Shown here: positions 46,501 to 58,314 of the stretch, one piece after another | How the letters are laid out: the number at the start of each line of letters is the position of its first letter | How positions within the stretch are numbered: the first letter of the stretch is position 1 | Assembly (NCBI GenBank): GCA_037576215.1 | Contig: JBANDB010000012.1 | Location: forward strand, 2,849,872-2,913,871 | Source: Armillaria gallica | Lineage: Eukaryota; Basidiomycota; Agaricomycetes; Agaricales; Physalacriaceae | Reading direction: 5' to 3' | DNA: 64,000 nucleotides | Translations under genes and position numbers: made by a program | The notes under the pieces: generated by a model | Database searches by the model: none | Told to the model about the DNA's origin: nothing | The model's input: only the letters and a program-made list of their open reading frames with translations

Positions 46501-48967
46501 GGCATCCTCGCTCCTTATTTCAGCTGTGAGAGACAGCTCAGCACATATTCAGCGCAAAGGAGAAACTCCTAAGTTACCTGGTTCTGACGCAAAATATATC
46601 GATGCAAACGTCTCTGTTATTCTGTTGATTTGCTGCGCCTCGCCGGGCAGCCGGAATGTTTCCAATAGTTCTCGCATGGCGTCAGCCATAGGTTTCTAAA
46701 GAGACAAAACGTCATTCTATTGAACAAGACGTGGTAAAAATGACCAACGTTTTTGAAGTCGAAAAGACCAATAAATGCTTTAAGCACCTCGGTGTTATCA
46801 GGTTTCGATATGTAATCTCCCAAAAGGCGTTTATCCAATCGAGTGCAGCTCTTCAGAAATTTCGCCAGGCTCTGAGCTTTACTAACCTCCGGCGATAAGT
46901 CGGCATATATTAGTCCATTCTCCTCCAAAAAGGCGATTCCGGCCTTTGGCTTTGCATTGAAACGAGAAGCACCAGCGAGAATCAACTTCTTTTGAGATTT
47001 CTTCTGCAGAAGGGACTCGGGAGATGGGAACTCTGAAGGCCACGGGGTTGAAGCCTAAGAACAACCCGGTCAAAATGATGCAATTTTGAAACGAAATGTT
47101 ACAGACACCATTGGCTCGACTAGCCATATCGTTGACAAAAGCTAGCAGAAGGTCTAGGCAAAGGAATTGGGCGTTTCGTTGCTGCACGTCCAATCCTCCA
47201 CTGTAATATGCTGGGTAGACCGACTGGAGATACATACAAATGGTGAGTGAAAGCACGAGACCAGTGATACGAACTCACTTTGGTTAAAAAATCGATGAGA
47301 CGTTCCATCAAGTTTTCGCAATTAATGTCACAGTCGTAGTTAGTATATAAATCAACCATAAAACTAGCGTGCCTGGAAATCTGACTCAGGATTTCCAGAC
47401 TTAAATCACGCGTTTCTCCTCGAGCAGGAGGTACAAGTAATCGAGGGGGAGTAGACGCTTGTTTTTCCAGCTGTAACTCGTCATCGACGGGCCCCAAGGA
47501 TGGGGTGCCAGGCGTTCCAGGTCTAGGAGATCCAGCGTAGACACCTTTCTTGCTTATAGCCCGCTGCGCCTTCGAGAGCGTAGGAGCAAGACGATCTATC
47601 GTGAACGCCAGGAAGAGCTCTTGCTGCAGTTTTAGGTGTTGTCGCATAGTGTCAAACATCGTTGATATCGTGCGCAATGAGGAATGAAGGACGGAACTAT
47701 TTTCCGATCGCGCCAGCTGAAAGAGGAACTTGCAACCTGGATCAAGAATGAGTGCTTCCAATGAGGGGAAATCTGTGATTCTAGGGCCAACTTCCTCCAA
47801 TGCGGCGTTCAGGATTCCAAGGACAATTAAGCGCGTAGAATCGGTATGCTGCTGATCGTTGGGATCCAAGACGTGGATAAGAACGCGGAGAAGCTCCAAT
47901 ATCGATGGTAATCCATCTGACATTTATCCCAGTTTCATTCAACGGGACTCTGTAATTGATACGAAACACTCACATTGAGGCCTGGGACCACTAGGTGCCG
48001 GGGAAGGTGGAGGATTTAGTTCTTCCGGCACTGGCGTCGGAAGCTCTTCTGGCAGAGGTTGCTCTGGGACTTGTTCTGTTGACACCGACATCTTTATCTC
48101 GCCATCTTGAGTCTCTTCATCATTGCCACGGAGTTTCTCCTCTTCTGAAGCAGCATCCAAACAGTGTAGCCGAGAGAAGACGGTTCGGACAAGAGCATGC
48201 ATTGTGGTTTCCGCGGAGCGTCGCAAGGTTTCTAAGAGTTCGCCATTGAACTCCCGGAAGTGACGCGATGAGAAGACCACTCACCACTCAGACGCATTTG
48301 ACAGCACGTCGTAAGAACAGTCTCCAGCATTTCGCACACTTCTACGTCTCCCAACACTGTTCCGTGTCCACAGAGACAGTCCTGTATGACTGACATGATC
48401 TTGAGTAGAACGACTTCATCTCCGGACGAGTCGCTAGGTTCAAATTTGCAGTGAGATACAGTGCTGCTGAGTTCCACGAGTGCCGCATCAAGTGAAACGG
48501 ATTGTGATGAAATCAGGCCGCAAGTGAAGAACTTGTGGAGCGAAGAAAGCGCGGCAGACGTGATTGGTCCGGTGGACAGAGGAGAACGAATGATAGCAAA
48601 GAAAGGACCGAGAATCGTAGGTAGAGGAACGCTTGTAACGTCTGGATATCATTTGAGTATATTGAAAGTAACAGCAGACGTGTCACTTGCCTTCCACATC
48701 TCTCAATGCTCGCTTTAATTCCTGGAATCCGACCATTAGATCTATCTCCCTGCTTCCGCTCCCATAATGCTTGTCGTTGTGAGCAGCGGTGGATATTCGG
48801 AGCCCTAGGTTGCTTCCGAGGGCCGAGTCTCTCGTGTTCATAAAGTGCGTAGCCGACGCCCATCGGGAGTTCTTCCGCATGACAGACGTGACGGACAGAA
48901 TTTCGGAATACAGAACATGTTTCTGCGACACCGTCCGGCGCGTCGTTGAAGGTTGTGGGTGGGCCAT
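43533..48967 (-). CDS. GEA2: Arf guanine-nucleotide exchange factor, GEA/GBF1 type
   Basis: Large Golgi Arf-GEF that activates Arf1 for COPI vesicle formation at the early Golgi. The start ATG at 48967 gives [20 protein letters not shown]. The DCB/HUS region follows ([31 protein letters not shown]). The Sec7 domain lies at about 46990-46270: [20 protein letters not shown], the catalytic glutamic finger in [10 protein letters not shown], and [13 protein letters not shown]. The HDS domains follow to a Pro/Glu-rich end ([20 protein letters not shown]). More than fifteen short introns. Length and domain order fit GBF1/Gea1/Gea2; Gea1 versus Gea2 cannot be separated here. The Glu of the finger is present, so the exchange activity should be intact. 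Confidence 0.9.
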
Positions 48968-49088
48968 TTAGGCGTGCATATATTCAAGACGAGGCCGTCG
49001 TGTCACCGAGGTAATTTGTTTGCTTCGAAAGTTTGAGACAAATACGTCCTCGTTTCTTTCATACTCAGTTCCTTGGATCCGTCTATAC
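48968..49088. promoter_or_regulatory. Divergent promoter of GEA2 and PFS2
   Basis: Only 121 bp lie between the start codons of the two genes, so they share a compact bidirectional promoter. Confidence 0.5.
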
Positions 49089-51081
49089 ATGTCTCTGCCT
49101 GTTCTTCTGCCAAAGAACGCGCTACCTCAGCCGTCTGTCAACTCGCACCTCGAATGGACGCCCAAAAAGCACCTTTTACCTCCGCAGCCACCTCCGGTCG
49201 ATGACACCAAGATTCAAGAGCAGGAATTGGCAAATAGCCGACAGATGTTAGATGGCAAAATTATCAAGAAGACACGGCCAAGGAAGACAGTAGATTATTA
49301 TGGAGGAATGGGTCGATGGGCCTTGGTACGTCTTCAATTCTCTTCACAAAAGCCCTTATGCTGAGGGCAGCACAGTTGCGCAAGTTACGCCCCAATTCTA
49401 CCTACGTGCCCCAGTTGCGGCCAACACCACCATATATCATTAACGTACGAGGATTCAGTTGATCACTGCACGCGTCTGTGAAAACTCTTCCCACAGTTAT
49501 TACCCCCCAAAGCATATCCGGACAATTCATCTACATCCTTGTGTACAAAATTCATCCATACTTCAACAAATAAAATTCGTTGTCCCGTGAACATCGTGAC
49601 GGTTCGTGCTTCCCCTGTCGAGTGAGAGAACAAAGCACCGACAACTCAATTCAGTGGACGCCCGAGGGGAGACGCGTCCTGACAGGTTCAACCAGTGGAG
49701 AGTTCACTCTCTGGAATGGACTCACATTCAATTTCGAGACCATCCTTCAAGCTCATGACAGCGCTATCTGCACCTTCAGCTTCACGCACTCTGGCGCGTA
49801 TCTAGTATCCGCAGACAAGAGTGGTGTCATCAAATACTTCGAGCCCAACATGAACAACTTGACAGCATGGCAAGGGTCCAGCTCGCGAGAAGCCATACGC
49901 GGTATCAGCTTCAGTCCAGACGATCGTCGGTTTGCGACAGCAAGCGATGACTCTAGTGTTCGCATATGGTCTTTCGCAGAGAGCCGAGTGGAGAGTGTCC
50001 TAACGGGTTGAGTGGTTGGTTTCCATACAGCCAGAAGAAACTGATTTTATTCCAAGGTCACGGTTGGGACGTAAAATGTGTCCAGTGGCATCCGTCTAAA
50101 GGTCTGCTTGTTTCTGGAAGTAAAGACAACCAGATAAAATTCTGGGATCCTCGAACGGGTACCGTCCTGTCTACCTTGTACGTCAGTTCACTGTGCAAGG
50201 TCCCTTTTTATGCTCAATCCAACCTGCTCTAGACATCAGCATAAGAACACTATCCAAGCGTTAGCTTGGTCACCCAACGGTAACATGGTTGCCAGCGCTT
50301 CTCGTGATCAAACCGTTCGTGTCTTCGATATCCGCGCCATGAAAGAATTCCGGATACTTAAAGGACACAAGAAAGAAGTTTGCTGTGCGTGCCTATCTCA
50401 TACTCTACATGCAAATCTGATAGCAACATTCGTATAGCTGTCGCATGGCATCCCATACACCCCATCCTTGTCTCTGGTGGCTCCGAAGGCGCCGTTCTTC
50501 ACTGGGATCTAGGCGCAGAAGACGAAACATTGAATCAACCCGTATCCTCGCCACGCGCTACCCTCTCTCAAGCACACGACTCAAATGTATGGTCAATGGC
50601 ATTCCATCCTCTCGGCCACCTCCTTGTCACCGCATCCAATGACCACACCACCCGGTTCTGGTGCCGTGAGCGCCCTGGTGATGCCTCTTCCGTATTCTCT
50701 GGGGGCGGAGAGAAGCCACCAGAAATTATCGATACAAGTGGTCAGGACGAAGAAGACGACGCAATGGTGCCCGGCTTCAGTTATGGTGGAAACGGGGAGT
50801 GGTGGGGCAAAGAGGAAGAAGGAGATCGCAGTAGGGAGTACAACGGAGACAGCGGGCAGGGTAGGGACAACGGGGGTGATGACGATTTCATCCCTGGAAT
50901 TGGTGGTGGACCTCCGCCCCCACCGAGGCTACCCCCGCCACAAGAAGACTCATACGGTCACGGAGGGGATGAATGGGGCAGGAACAGTCGTGGTGGAGGT
51001 GATTGGGACAGAGGAGAACGTAGGCAATCTCGCTACAATGACAATTGGGGTTCGAGGAGAGGAGGAGGAGGACGATATTGA
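49089..51081 (+). CDS. PFS2: Pre-mRNA 3'-end processing WD40 protein Pfs2/WDR33
   Basis: WD40 subunit of the cleavage and polyadenylation factor that helps recognise the poly(A) signal. First exons: 49089-49325, 49376-49444, 49497-49601, then from 49655. The N-terminus carries the hallmark [15 protein letters not shown], then [22 protein letters not shown] repeats follow: [20 protein letters not shown], then [74 protein letters not shown] and [19 protein letters not shown]. The tail is Gly/Asp/Arg-rich, ending [10 protein letters not shown], with a proline patch, as common in basidiomycete homologs. Introns of ~50 nt interrupt the repeats. Confidence 0.93.
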
Positions 51082-51368
51082 GATTGTGCTGATCTACGGC
51101 TACATATATTACTTGTCAGAATATGAAATATGCAAGTCGACCTCTTTGAGTTACTCTCGAGAACCTAGTATGACCATTCCGTTTCCAAATAGTATGTATG
51201 ATTCCGAGCTCGATATATGTACAAAAAGTCCTTTGATACTGAATTTGACTATGAATGTGTGAATCGTGGTAATGATACATTGTAGAAAGATCTTCGCAGT
51301 TTGATCTGTGTAAGAATGAGGCTGTTATCGTCTGTAAAGAATTCTAAACGGCACTATACCTCAAATCA

Positions 51369-52589
51369 TCATGCTTTTGTTTCAAGGAACTTATACACAG
51401 ACGAGAAATCTTTCCCTTCAAGTTCTGGCGAGACTCGAACCATCCTGGCATATATCTGCGCAGCGGCATCTCCCATGGGTAGAGGTGTTCCCGTTTGCAC
51501 TCCAATATCCGCTGCTAAACCCATATCCTACCCAGGTAAGAAACAATAGCCGTTGAAGGATAGTATTTCTCATACCTTGAGCATTAAGCTTGTCGCAAAT
51601 CCTCCTTCATAGTCGCGGTCGCAAGGGGGAGATAGATCTGGCAGAGCTTTGGGCACGGGGTTATTAACTGACATGGACCAGCAATTCCCGGTCGATGAAC
51701 CGATGACGCTTGACAATATGACGGGATCAAGACCGAGTCTCTTCCCTAGTAACATGGCTTCCGCAGTAGCAATTTGTTGAACACCTAGCATGAGCTAAAA
51801 GAGAAGGTTATTCAACTGAGTACAGAGTGAGAGCCTCCCGAACGCTAACATTGTTGCAGATTTTAGCTCCGAGACCAGCACCAGATGGACCGCAATGAAT
51901 GATTCTTTGACCCATGAGAGAGAGAATAGAGTATGATCTGTCAAAGGCTGATTCTGTTCCGCCAACAAGGAATGTGAGAGTTCCTGCCTTAGCCCCAGCG
52001 ACGCCTTATACATACGAGTTGCTACGTTCAGTAGTCGACGACGAAATAAAGGTATGTCCTTACCACCAGATACTGGTGCGTCGACAGTCTGAACACCGAG
52101 ATCGTTCAACTGGGAAGCAACTTCTTGGGCAACTGAGACATCCAGAGTGGTCGAATCGATGGCGAATGAGTCCCGCATTACATCGGGAGGAAGCGCATGT
52201 AGACCGGGAATGATACTTTCATTATATACTTTCTTGACGTGTGGAGATGACGGAAGCATGGTTATCACTGTCTGGGACGACATGGCAGCCCTAGACATCG
52301 GTTGAATGTTAACTCTCGTTTCAACCAAGTTGAATACTCACACATCTGGAGTCAGTGCGGTATGAATCTGGGCGCCAGGGAACTGCGAAAGAAAGTTCCT
52401 GCAAAACTCATCTGCGCGTTCGGGTACCGCATCGCACACAACGAAATGAGCGTCGCCTTCCTGAGCATGTTGTTTCGAAAAGAGGTTGTAGGCCATCTCG
52501 AAGCCCATGCGTCCCAGACCAACAAAGGCCGTGCTCTTGGGCCGCAAGGTGATACGAGCCAGAGGGTCCAGGAGACGAAGAGACTTCAT
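51369..52589 (-). CDS. 3-hydroxyisobutyrate dehydrogenase (mitochondrial)
   Basis: Oxidises 3-hydroxyisobutyrate to methylmalonate semialdehyde with NAD+ in valine breakdown. ATG at 52589; MKSLRLLDPLARITLRPK is a basic, Ser/Leu-rich presequence consistent with mitochondrial import. The Rossmann motif TAFVGLGRMGFEMAYNLFSK follows. Then MSSQTVITMLPSSPHV, the substrate loop TVDAPVSGG (completed after an intron by AGAKAGTLTFLVGG), and the catalytic lysine in GAGLGAKICNN. C-terminal helices carry LMLGVQQIATAEAMLLGKRL and LMLKDMGLAADIG, and the end is KFLETKA. About five short introns. Close relatives (HIBADH-type beta-hydroxyacid dehydrogenases) could act on other small hydroxyacids, but the motifs fit HIBADH well. 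Confidence 0.9.
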
Positions 52590-53038
52590 GCTGAGTAGGG
52601 GCCAAGTTCAAGAATTGCGGGGAGCACCGTTGTGGTCTGTGCAGGGTTGTGGGGAAGGCATGACCGGCTATTGAAAGACCGAGTTCCGGCCCGACTTGAC
52701 CCATCTCTCTCTTGCCCCTCCCCGTCGGGGGCGGTCCCTTGGAACTATGGAGCATCAAAAGACAGCAAAAGGCTTGGTGCGGAAGACCCGATGAAGCGAC
52801 TTGGGAGTATTTGGAAACGATAGCCCACGTTTGGCTTATGTTTGCAGAAGATCCGGGATAGTCCGAATCGGCGCGAACAATCTAGAGCGCAGCAATCGAT
52901 CATTCACATTCTCTAAATACCCAAGGCTTGAACGTGCATCTCCCCTTCCCTTTGTCTAGACCTTGACTTGTCTCAAGGGCTGCAGTAGCGTTTGTTTTCC
53001 GTTACCGGTATATTTTCGGCTCTCGCTTAGTGTTATCA
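52590..53038. other. Intergenic, divergent upstream region
   Basis: About 450 bp between the HIBADH gene and the arrestin-like gene. No other gene. Confidence 0.6.
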
Positions 53039-54636
53039 ATGACTTCTTCCGACCCTATGCCCATTCCGCTCCCATCAATGGACACCGACCTTACTCTTAA
53101 CACTGAATACCTACCTGAATACGATACTGACCTGTCCCTGGCGTCCCCGTCATACTCTGCCCATCCTGGACTTACTGAGATAAGTCTCCATCCCGAACCA
53201 TTTTCACCAGAGATATCCTCCTCTACGCACCATTGGTCATGCGAAACGAAACATATGAGGATCGATTTAGGCCCTCACATATGGGGGCTTACTTCTCCAA
53301 GCTACGGACTTGGTGGAACAGTGGTCGGCAGTGTCAAGTTTTTGGAGCAACGCCAACATGTCGAGCAAGTCACCGTTTCGGTATGCAGTTTTTCTGTTCA
53401 TCTTTTGATGGCTCTTTATTCAATCTACCCAGTTCGAAGGTCGTCTAACGACTTTCCGCCCTTATCGGGGCACCAATAGCGACTCAATTTCACCAATAGT
53501 TTCTCGCACTTTCCCATTATACACCTCCTGTATGGGATGCGTATTCGATTGGGAAGCCGAACATCCGTTCACGATACCTATTCCCACTGAAATAAATACC
53601 CCCGGTGGAGGTACCGCGCCTACACCTCCTTCATTCAACTGTTATTTCTATGGCTCCGCAGTGGAGGTCACCTATGCAATAAAGATTGATATGGTCCATA
53701 AAGGAAACCTCAACAATCTACGCAGACATGAAACGTATGGCTTGCCTCCCGCTTACCTAGCAAGCTTACCAACCTTACGCACAGAAAAGCGATACCCGTT
53801 TATTATCTACCGAAGACCCAGCCAGTGGATCCGCCTCTTTCTACCATTCCAAGACCCGCTCGACTGAGCGAGGAAACCGACATCTACCTACATTGGTTGG
53901 ATCGCGTCCATACCGCCCCGGCAACACCATCCTGGACAAACACTAAATGTAAATCAGACCTGGACCGGTTTATGAAAGCTGTATACGTGTGTATTCCTTT
54001 GATCCTCTTGATTATTGTACTTACTCGGTAACGTAGGTTTCGATACCCACCCCGCAGCGATTCTCTGCCGGGGACGATATACCCTTTGCTGTTAGCCTAT
54101 TATTTACCAAAGAGCCCTATTTTGCCAAGCTGCTCACCCGCTGCATACGGGTTGTACTACTTAAACGCATCTCCTTCGGACCGAAGAAGAAGACTTTCAA
54201 TTCGAATTCGGAAGAGAACGACAATTCAAACCACAGCGAGTGGGTCCTCACCTCTGGCCAGCTGAAATATCAGAACGAATTTGCAGAGGGTGTGCGGTTA
54301 CTGCGAGGTTATGTGAAAGCCGGTGCGACGGGGAAGGAGAGCTCGTGGTTGGTTGACTCTGTCGGAGTTCAGGTGCGCTCCCTTGCATTTTTTTGATACC
54401 TTCAATGATGGCTGACCACTTCTCTGCAGTACGTGATACGCGTCACCGTTATGCCACCAAAGAATCTGGCAGACCACATACCTACCTTTCACCACGAAGA
54501 GATTGTGGAATTGACCACAGACCATTGGGGCCCTTCTCCACAACCTGTTATCAACGGTATGCCCACTCCAGCTATTGGCTTAGCGAGCGACCCGCAATCC
54601 AATTGGATTGGGAACACCGTCTACGCTGTTGTATGA
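53039..54636 (+). pseudogene. Arrestin-like protein with an apparent frameshift
   Basis: ATG at 53039 gives MTSSDPMPIPLPSMDTDLTL. The arrestin-type N-terminal sandwich reads SYGLGGTVVGSVKFLEQRQH, joined across an intron (donor near 53379) to FEGRLTTFRPYRG. The C-terminal half reads AVEVTYAIKIDMVHKGNLNN, then (after the break) FAVSLLFTKEPYFAKLLTRC, WLVDSVGVQYVIRVTVMPPK and HHEEIVELTTDHWG; such proteins act as trafficking adaptors. Around 53815-53830 the frame must shift: RYPFIIYRRPSQ continues only 40 codons to a stop, whereas PVDPPLSTIPRPARLSEETD in another frame is the natural continuation. No plausible intron covers the jump. Either a 1-nt loss has inactivated the gene or the base call is wrong. 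Confidence 0.65.
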
Positions 54637-57600
54637 ATTTTATGACGTCAATGGATAAGGATTTACAGTGCTACTAAATTTAGCCACCTCCCTGAAAGGT
54701 TGATCTTGAAAGCTGAACCTTAAGTTGTCGTCCACTTGGACCCATCAACACCACGACGATCGACGCGTGTCTCGAGGTTGGGCAACGATCATCGTCAGGT
54801 GTCTATAGCGAATAGGGGACCAAATTAAGATCGGGCTCGAAGCATAAGTTTATCGATCACAACGTCTGGGACGTAGCCTCTTTCACCAGGAGTTTGTTTG
54901 GGCGCAGACTACTTGGATGACCTCACAATTTTAGGTTTTAGGATTCTTGGATACATCACCCTCGTCTGGTGTTATCTTTACCGTAAGCTCGGGCATGCTT
55001 GAGGACCGATGGCAGTTTCACTGCTTCTCGTTCATTTACGATGAGCGACATGTGTCTGTTATCGTATCATATGATGGGCGGATATCCCAAGACCTAATGG
55101 GCGTACCAACTTTAAAACATTGGCACAATGGCAAGGGCCGGCATCTGACGCTCTTGGTTTCCCGACTGGTAGTGGTTCGTCTCAGGGAACATGTTGGCTT
55201 CCGTCGATAACAATTGCTGTCTATTGTTTAAGGTGGGACAAACATTTACCCTTTACCTATGCCGTTAAACGGGACGTGGACGTTTTCGATGCAAATTTCT
55301 GTTTCTTAGCATGGAAGGGCGTGGTTAATATCATATTTAATGTCACACTGGCAGACATCGAAAGACAACTAACCATTCCCAGGTATCTCCTAGCGTTCCG
55401 GAGAAGGATTACCTGGGTCTTAATAGCGCGGTAGAACCGTGGTTCAATTCAATGTTCAAAGCTCTTGGAAGCACCCCAGAATTTCGGAAATTAATCGCAG
55501 CAGCGGGGACCAACCCCCGTCACTGACTGGGGAGATTACCAGGCCGGTAGTAAGAAGGAATTGCGAATCCATCAATAGTGTTCTTTACTAGACACCAGGT
55601 GAGTTCTACTTTCCATTTGAATAGTATTCTTTGTATACTTATGTTACAACAACCTTTACAGGTCCTGATTCCTGAAGTGGATTTTATTGAGCTGATGTAT
55701 GTTAACCCGCCTTGCCGATGTCTAACTCCAAGGATATGCAACTCGGCATTGTGCAACACCATGTTGACACCATGGCCTCGAACCCCTCACGTACGTGAAG
55801 ATTTAGCAATCCAGCAACTGCATGGATCCATATTAATAGTCACGCATCCATAATGAATGAAAACGGCTAGTGTGGGACTCCTATCCTTCGTCTTTGGAAC
55901 TTAATTTCGTCGCACAGTTGCTATGTGCTTTATGCAGCCTGTCTCTTAACCTTCCCGAGATGACAACGCGGAATGAGTACTCAAACGGACTTGGACTAGT
56001 GTATGCCGTCCCTGATCAAGCCACCAAAATTTCTCGCCGGGGATAATGAAACCTAAGTCGGACCTCCGCTCAGCGTTATCCACGCTCATCGTGGTGCGTG
56101 AGGTCGTGGTTATCGATGGGATGACATTCGTACGGCGCTATCAAATTAAGGTTCCGCTTCCTGATCATCGGAGTCGACGCGTGTATGTACGTCGATTACT
56201 TACTACTTGAACTTTAACCCTTGTCTTACCGTACCTTCTCAGAATACATTGCGGCGACATACACGTTTGATGCCATCCCTTTTCCGACCCCGGCGGAGTA
56301 CTGCATTGACCGTATCTGTTATTGGAAATGCTATGTATGCTGTCAGCTGCTTCAAGGGCTGACCCTCAGTACGCAGCCTCAGGTCTCAGGCGAGGATCCC
56401 TTTGGCAGCCTGATGTCCTCGAGGCAGGTTAACCTGGTTGTGGGTGTTGATATGTCTTTTCGAGTTGGTGCCCGACATGTCGTACGAGCTTCTTCGTCCT
56501 TCGAAGTTCGGAAACGTGACGGCCCACTGACGGGGAGTGGCAGTAATGTCCGTAACTTCGCTGGATTGTTCGATGAGAATCAAACGTTCTCCCTCTGATG
56601 TTATCGAAGCATTATTGGTCATGAAACCTGGGAGACCAGAGGTTTGTCTGACTGGTGCGCAAACTCCGAGAGAGCGTGTCTTGAGGTACAGCAAGTAAGC
56701 TACATGCGTGATTGATTTTGGTCCTTCTTGGCAAGATTCACGCATGTGAGTGTCAGCGGCGATGGTAGTCATCGATGTTGTGCTCCTTGTCTTGATGCAT
56801 GCCGCCCGAATCATGAACTTGATTTACATCGCGTTCAATCGCACATTTCCAAATTCCCATCAGTCCCGATACAATACAGTTTTACACGTATTTACAGAAC
56901 GATACTACAATCGGACATACTCAGTCACTACGCCGAAGGTCGATCTTGGTTTCTCATCAAATGTTCGGTATCAGTAGCCTACGGATACTACCCCTGCCGG
57001 ATGTGGGCGGCGCGCTGTGGGGAAGATAGTATTGATTATCAAGTAGTAAACTCGTGTCAAAGGTCTGATATCGGCCATTGACCTCATGTATTGTTAGGTG
57101 GTAGGCACTACACACATCGTGCAAGACATACTTTTCGACCTGTAGTTCGAGAGGCCGTTGGGTCAGAACATGTGTGCTTCTTGATGATGGAGTGAATGGC
57201 AACAACGGGTTGGCGTTCCGATGCAACAGGGCGAATTTTCGATTACTCGGCGCAGGCTATCAGCATCATATTGACAATGGTAGTAGCTGGGAGAGCAAAG
57301 AAGGTGAACAAAAAGTACGAGTGATGAAGCCAGTCACTCCGGTTCGCATCAGGCCGTACAGATCGCTTTATGCGGAGACTATGCAGACACATCCATAGCA
57401 GATGCTTAATTAGAGGTTGTAGATTACCCAGAGAGGACTAAAGTACAAGTAAGCACCAAAATCATGCTGTCAAACGGGGATGCGGGAAGGAAAAAGATAG
57501 GACTTACCAAACAACAGAGATAATTCTATGTACTGAAGCGCAGCACAGATGAGAACAGACGTATCATCGGACCGCGTGCCGTGAAGTCTTTGCCTCTGAC

Positions 57601-58314
57601 TAATTGGTGCGCCAACTTCTGTCCTAAGTGAGAAACCCCCAGTTGAATCCTTCAACGGAGAAGTGCTAGTCGTCATTGCAAAGCAATTCCGTCCCGGGTT
57701 CCGTAACGGTTGTGAAATTTTGCCGCAAGCCTGACTCGAACGCTCGAGATATAAGGAGAGTGCGGTCACCTTACCTCTGCCTAGAGCCCATGTGAACGAA
57801 AAACCTCCGAAGATATTCAGTAGGCATGCCCGTATGGTGGAGGTGAAAGTAAACTGAAACCGGAACTCGGAAACATTTCCATATACCGTGATGTCCGCAC
57901 CTAGGCAAGACTAAAGTCGTCTCTCTTGATTGGTACATGTAGCAGGGCAGCCAGGGGAAGCAGACTCTTCGGATGATGGATGGAGCGAGTGTCCACGTAC
58001 GGACGGCGACTAGAAAAGTTACCTCCGTTTGCCTTCGCTTTCTTGATATTCATAGCAGACCTGAGTAGTCAGCGATCCAGGCGAGACTTTCGGAATGATG
58101 TACTAGAAAAAATGAAATCGCCAGGACGACAAAGGGCAAGCTTCGTCCTGAAGGAGCAGAAGTAACTCGCGTCGAGCGGATGACATAAGCGCAACATATT
58201 CCTTCCTGGTCGTCTGCCTGTCTTGCCATTATACTTTATCCTTGACTTATCCCATTCTCTCTTGCTTTTTAATTTTCTACCTTCGTCGCAGGGCGGTCGT
58301 TCAGCATAAGGCTC
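54637..58314. other. Long stretch without a recognised gene; one coding-like segment
   Basis: At 55395-55527 the plus strand, after a possible AG acceptor, reads EKDYLGLNSAVEPWFNSMFK, then STPEFRKLIAAAGTNPRH and a stop, which looks like the last exon of a protein. Earlier coding-like text (ERHVSVIVSYDGRISQDLM near 55040) might belong to it, but I could not build a model. Frames at 56221-56598 and 56814-56386 have no known features. Nothing clear from 56900 to 58314. Confidence 0.35.
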
